In this document: piece by piece, positions 7,257-8,410 of the stretch
Position numbering within the stretch: position 1 is the stretch's first letter
How the letters are laid out: each line of letters begins with the position of its first letter
Assembly (NCBI GenBank): GCA_902766815.1
Contig: CACXEZ010000064.1
Span: forward strand, 1-8,410
DNA: 8,410 nt
Reading direction: 5' to 3'
DNA from: an uncultured Erysipelotrichaceae bacterium
Lineage (GTDB): Bacteria > Bacillota_I > Bacilli_A > RF39 > UBA660
The notes under the pieces: model-generated
Told to the model about the DNA's origin: nothing
Database searches by the model: none
The model's input: the letters and a program-made list of their open reading frames with translations, nothing else
Program-made: the position numbers and the translations under genes

Positions 7257-7284
7257 TTGAAAAATAAAACAAAATGTGTATAAT
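7257..7284 (+). promoter_or_regulatory. Promoter of the XRE regulator gene
   Basis: TTGAAA (7257-7262) and a perfect TATAAT (7279-7284) are separated by 16 bases. The -35 box overlaps a small palindrome, AAGAAA-TTTT-TTTCTT (7243-7258), and TTTCAA recurs in inverted orientation at 7288-7293. A self-binding repressor could use either, but no operator is proven. Confidence 0.7.
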
Positions 7285-7307
7285 ATATTTCAAAAAGAGG
7301 TGTGATT

Positions 7308-7661
7308 ATGTTGATTGGGAAAAGAATAAAAGATATGAGAATAGAGAAAGGGTTAAGTCAACAGGAGCTTGGTGAATTATTAGGAGTAACTAAAGTATCT
7401 GTATGTGGCTATGAAAATGGGACAAGAACACCTAGTTTAGAAACATTTAATCTATTAGCAGATGTATTTGGGACAACAACAGATTATTTACTAGGAAGGG
7501 AAATCACCATTCGTTCTGAAGATGGAGCAGAATACTTAGGAAACATCTCTAGAGATGATATAGAAATTGTAAAAGAATTAAAAAACAACACTAAATTATA
7601 TGAAAGACTTTCCAAAGATAGTAAAAGATATGTAAGTCTTATCAATAAGAAAATGATCTAA
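7308..7661 (+). CDS. XRE-family helix-turn-helix transcriptional regulator
   Basis: This 117-residue DNA-binding protein is a likely repressor. The HTH_3 domain covers residues 4-60: GKRIKDMRIEKGLSQQELGE, then LLGVTKVSVCGYENGTRTP and the closing LADVFGTTTDYLLG. The C-terminal part (about 66-117, with SRDDIEIVKELKNN) is charged and helical and may serve for dimerisation or sensing; it has no metal or peptidase motif. The frame stays open to a GTG at 7302, but that codon overlaps the ribosome binding site GAGGTG (7297-7302), so the ATG at 7308, five bases after it, is preferred. It is divergent from the membrane-protein gene and probably autoregulates or controls that neighbour. The stop codon lies inside the terminator hairpin. 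Confidence 0.92.
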   Translation: MLIGKRIKDMRIEKGLSQQELGELLGVTKVSVCGYENGTRTPSLETFNLLADVFGTTTDYLLGREITIRSEDGAEYLGNISRDDIEIVKELKNNTKLYERLSKDSKRYVSLINKKMI

Positions 7662-7689
7662 AAAACAACAGAAGTTGTTTTTTTAGATC
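7655..7689. terminator. Long bidirectional hairpin terminator between convergent genes
   Basis: GATCTAAAAAACAAC (7655-7669) pairs with GTTGTTTTTTTAGATC (7674-7689) through about 15 base pairs, with a single extra T and an AGAA loop. The inner part ends in a T-run on the plus strand and, by symmetry, also on the minus strand. It contains the last codons and stop of the XRE gene and can also serve the gene at 7737-8210. Confidence 0.8.
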
Positions 7690-7736
7690 GTTTTAATTTA
7701 TCTAATGATATCTTAAAGGAAGAAGTATGGTAATTT

Positions 7737-8210
7737 CTATCTTATCTTTTTCAACTTCTCTGGAATTATTATGCAATCATTTAGTGCATCTATAATTAAT
7801 TCTGAAAGTGACCTGACTCTCAATGATATACCTATTTTAAATTGTTCAACAATTCTACCTCTATATTTTAATATTTGATTCAATAAATCATTACATCGAT
7901 TGCAAAACACTGGTTCTTTATTTTCATCTAATATAAACTTACCTTTATCAAAAACTACAGTATTAATATGTGCAGCAAAAGCAAAACCATTTCCATAAGC
8001 ATATAGTCCAACGCAACATTGTAAATTCTCAATATATAATTGTGACTTTTCATTAGTGAATATTCTCCATTCATGCATAGGCACATGCTGTATATTTTTT
8101 ATAGTTATATCATCTAAATTAAAATTCCAAATTTTTAACGCGCATCCAATCAAATCTTTATCAAATTCCATTGATTTACTTCCCAAATATAGGTATAATG
8201 ACATAGCCAT
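7737..8210 (-). CDS. Unrecognised protein with possible CheD-like Cys-His dyad
   Basis: I do not firmly recognise this 157-residue protein. It has no signal peptide or clear membrane segment. Residues 63-84 (LQCCVGLYAYGNGFAFAAHI) resemble the chemoreceptor deamidase CheD, in which a catalytic cysteine (C65 or C66 here) precedes a catalytic histidine (H81) by about 16 residues in a GSCV...H pattern. Downstream, NDLLNQILKYRGRIVEQFKI at 107-126 could match the CheD helix and strand before its GG motif, but the glycine pair itself is not obvious. C103 and C106 form a CxxC. The start is uncertain: no clear ribosome binding site precedes the ATG at 8210 or the one at 8204. A GGGAAG sequence precedes the ATG at 8171, which would still retain the dyad. 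There is no chemotaxis gene nearby, so a different substrate is likely if the fold is right. Confidence 0.6.
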   Translation of the reverse strand: MAMSLYLYLGSKSMEFDKDLIGCALKIWNFNLDDITIKNIQHVPMHEWRIFTNEKSQLYIENLQCCVGLYAYGNGFAFAAHINTVVFDKGKFILDENKEPVFCNRCNDLLNQILKYRGRIVEQFKIGISLRVRSLSELIIDALNDCIIIPEKLKKIR

Positions 8211-8374
8211 TATGCAAGTATGTTTCTAAATTAACGTAATCACATAAATGTTATATCAAAATTTAAAAGATAATAAAACTCAAACAATTGACATAAATTC
8301 AAAAGTTCGAGTTTGGTATCAATTTGGTAGCCAGTACGGGTACAAAAAAACACTCGCAAAGCCTTGTAATATAA

Positions 8375-8408
8375 GGAGTAGTATTTTTATTACTCCCAAA
8401 ATTACTCC
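8375..8408. repeat. Hairpin and repeated ATTACTCC words at the window edge
   Basis: GGAGTAGTA (8375-8383) can pair with TATTACTCC (8388-8396) around a TTTT loop, with one G-T pair. ATTACTCC then recurs directly at 8401-8408, twelve bases after its copy at 8389-8396. It may be a protein-binding or recombination site, or part of an element beyond the window. The rest of 8211-8410 holds nothing convincing. Confidence 0.4.
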
Positions 8409-8410
8409 GA

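Noticed and set aside
8248..8410. Plus-strand frame open from an ATG at 8248 to the window end (54 codons)
   Set aside because: There is no ribosome binding site, the product matches nothing I recognise, and its last part runs through the hairpin and repeats. It may be chance or the start of something beyond the window.

Overview
The window is AT-rich DNA from a Bacillota-type bacterium. The genes have strong AGGAGG-type ribosome binding sites and ATG starts, and TGA is used as a stop (at the end of walJ), so the standard bacterial code applies rather than the Mycoplasma code. The core gene content (walJ-rlmH, rpsP-khpA, RluA and rhomboid proteins, and a DUF1294 protein) fits a low-GC Bacilli lineage, possibly one of the uncultured gut Bacilli. 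The species cannot be named from the sequence.

Positions 2-4413 hold a tightly packed plus-strand run: a membrane-anchored LysM/M23 peptidoglycan hydrolase, walJ (metallo-beta-lactamase-fold protein), rlmH (23S rRNA methyltransferase), a rhomboid intramembrane protease, an RluA-type pseudouridine synthase and a small DUF1294 membrane protein. Genes overlap by 1-23 bases or are separated by only 14-16 bases, so they probably form one operon. The walJ-rlmH pair is typical of the distal part of the walRK locus in Bacilli. The hydrolase lies where accessory wal genes would be expected.

Positions 4437-5020 form a second unit with its own very good promoter: rpsP (ribosomal protein S16) and khpA (KH-domain RNA-binding protein). 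The usual next genes of this operon (rimM, trmD, rplS) do not follow. Instead, 5039-6031 is a decayed insertion sequence of ISL3 type. Both terminal inverted repeats are recognisable, but the transposase is broken into at least seven frame fragments and has lost its central catalytic region. Terminator-like hairpins near both ends face the genes on either side.

Positions 6036-7661 hold a divergent pair: a minus-strand membrane-anchored extracellular protein with a pilin-like N-terminal part and a DUF6273-like C-terminal part, and a plus-strand XRE-type repressor. Each has a clear promoter in the shared 150-base gap. The XRE gene ends in a strong hairpin terminator shared with a convergent minus-strand gene (7737-8210). 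That gene codes for an unrecognised protein with a possible CheD-like Cys-His arrangement. The last 200 bases contain no convincing gene, but have a short hairpin and repeated ATTACTCC words at the window edge.

The best candidates for something undescribed are the CheD-like orphan (7737-8210), the divergent regulator/surface-protein pair, and the cell-wall hydrolase coupled to walJ. None amounts to clear evidence of a new system.
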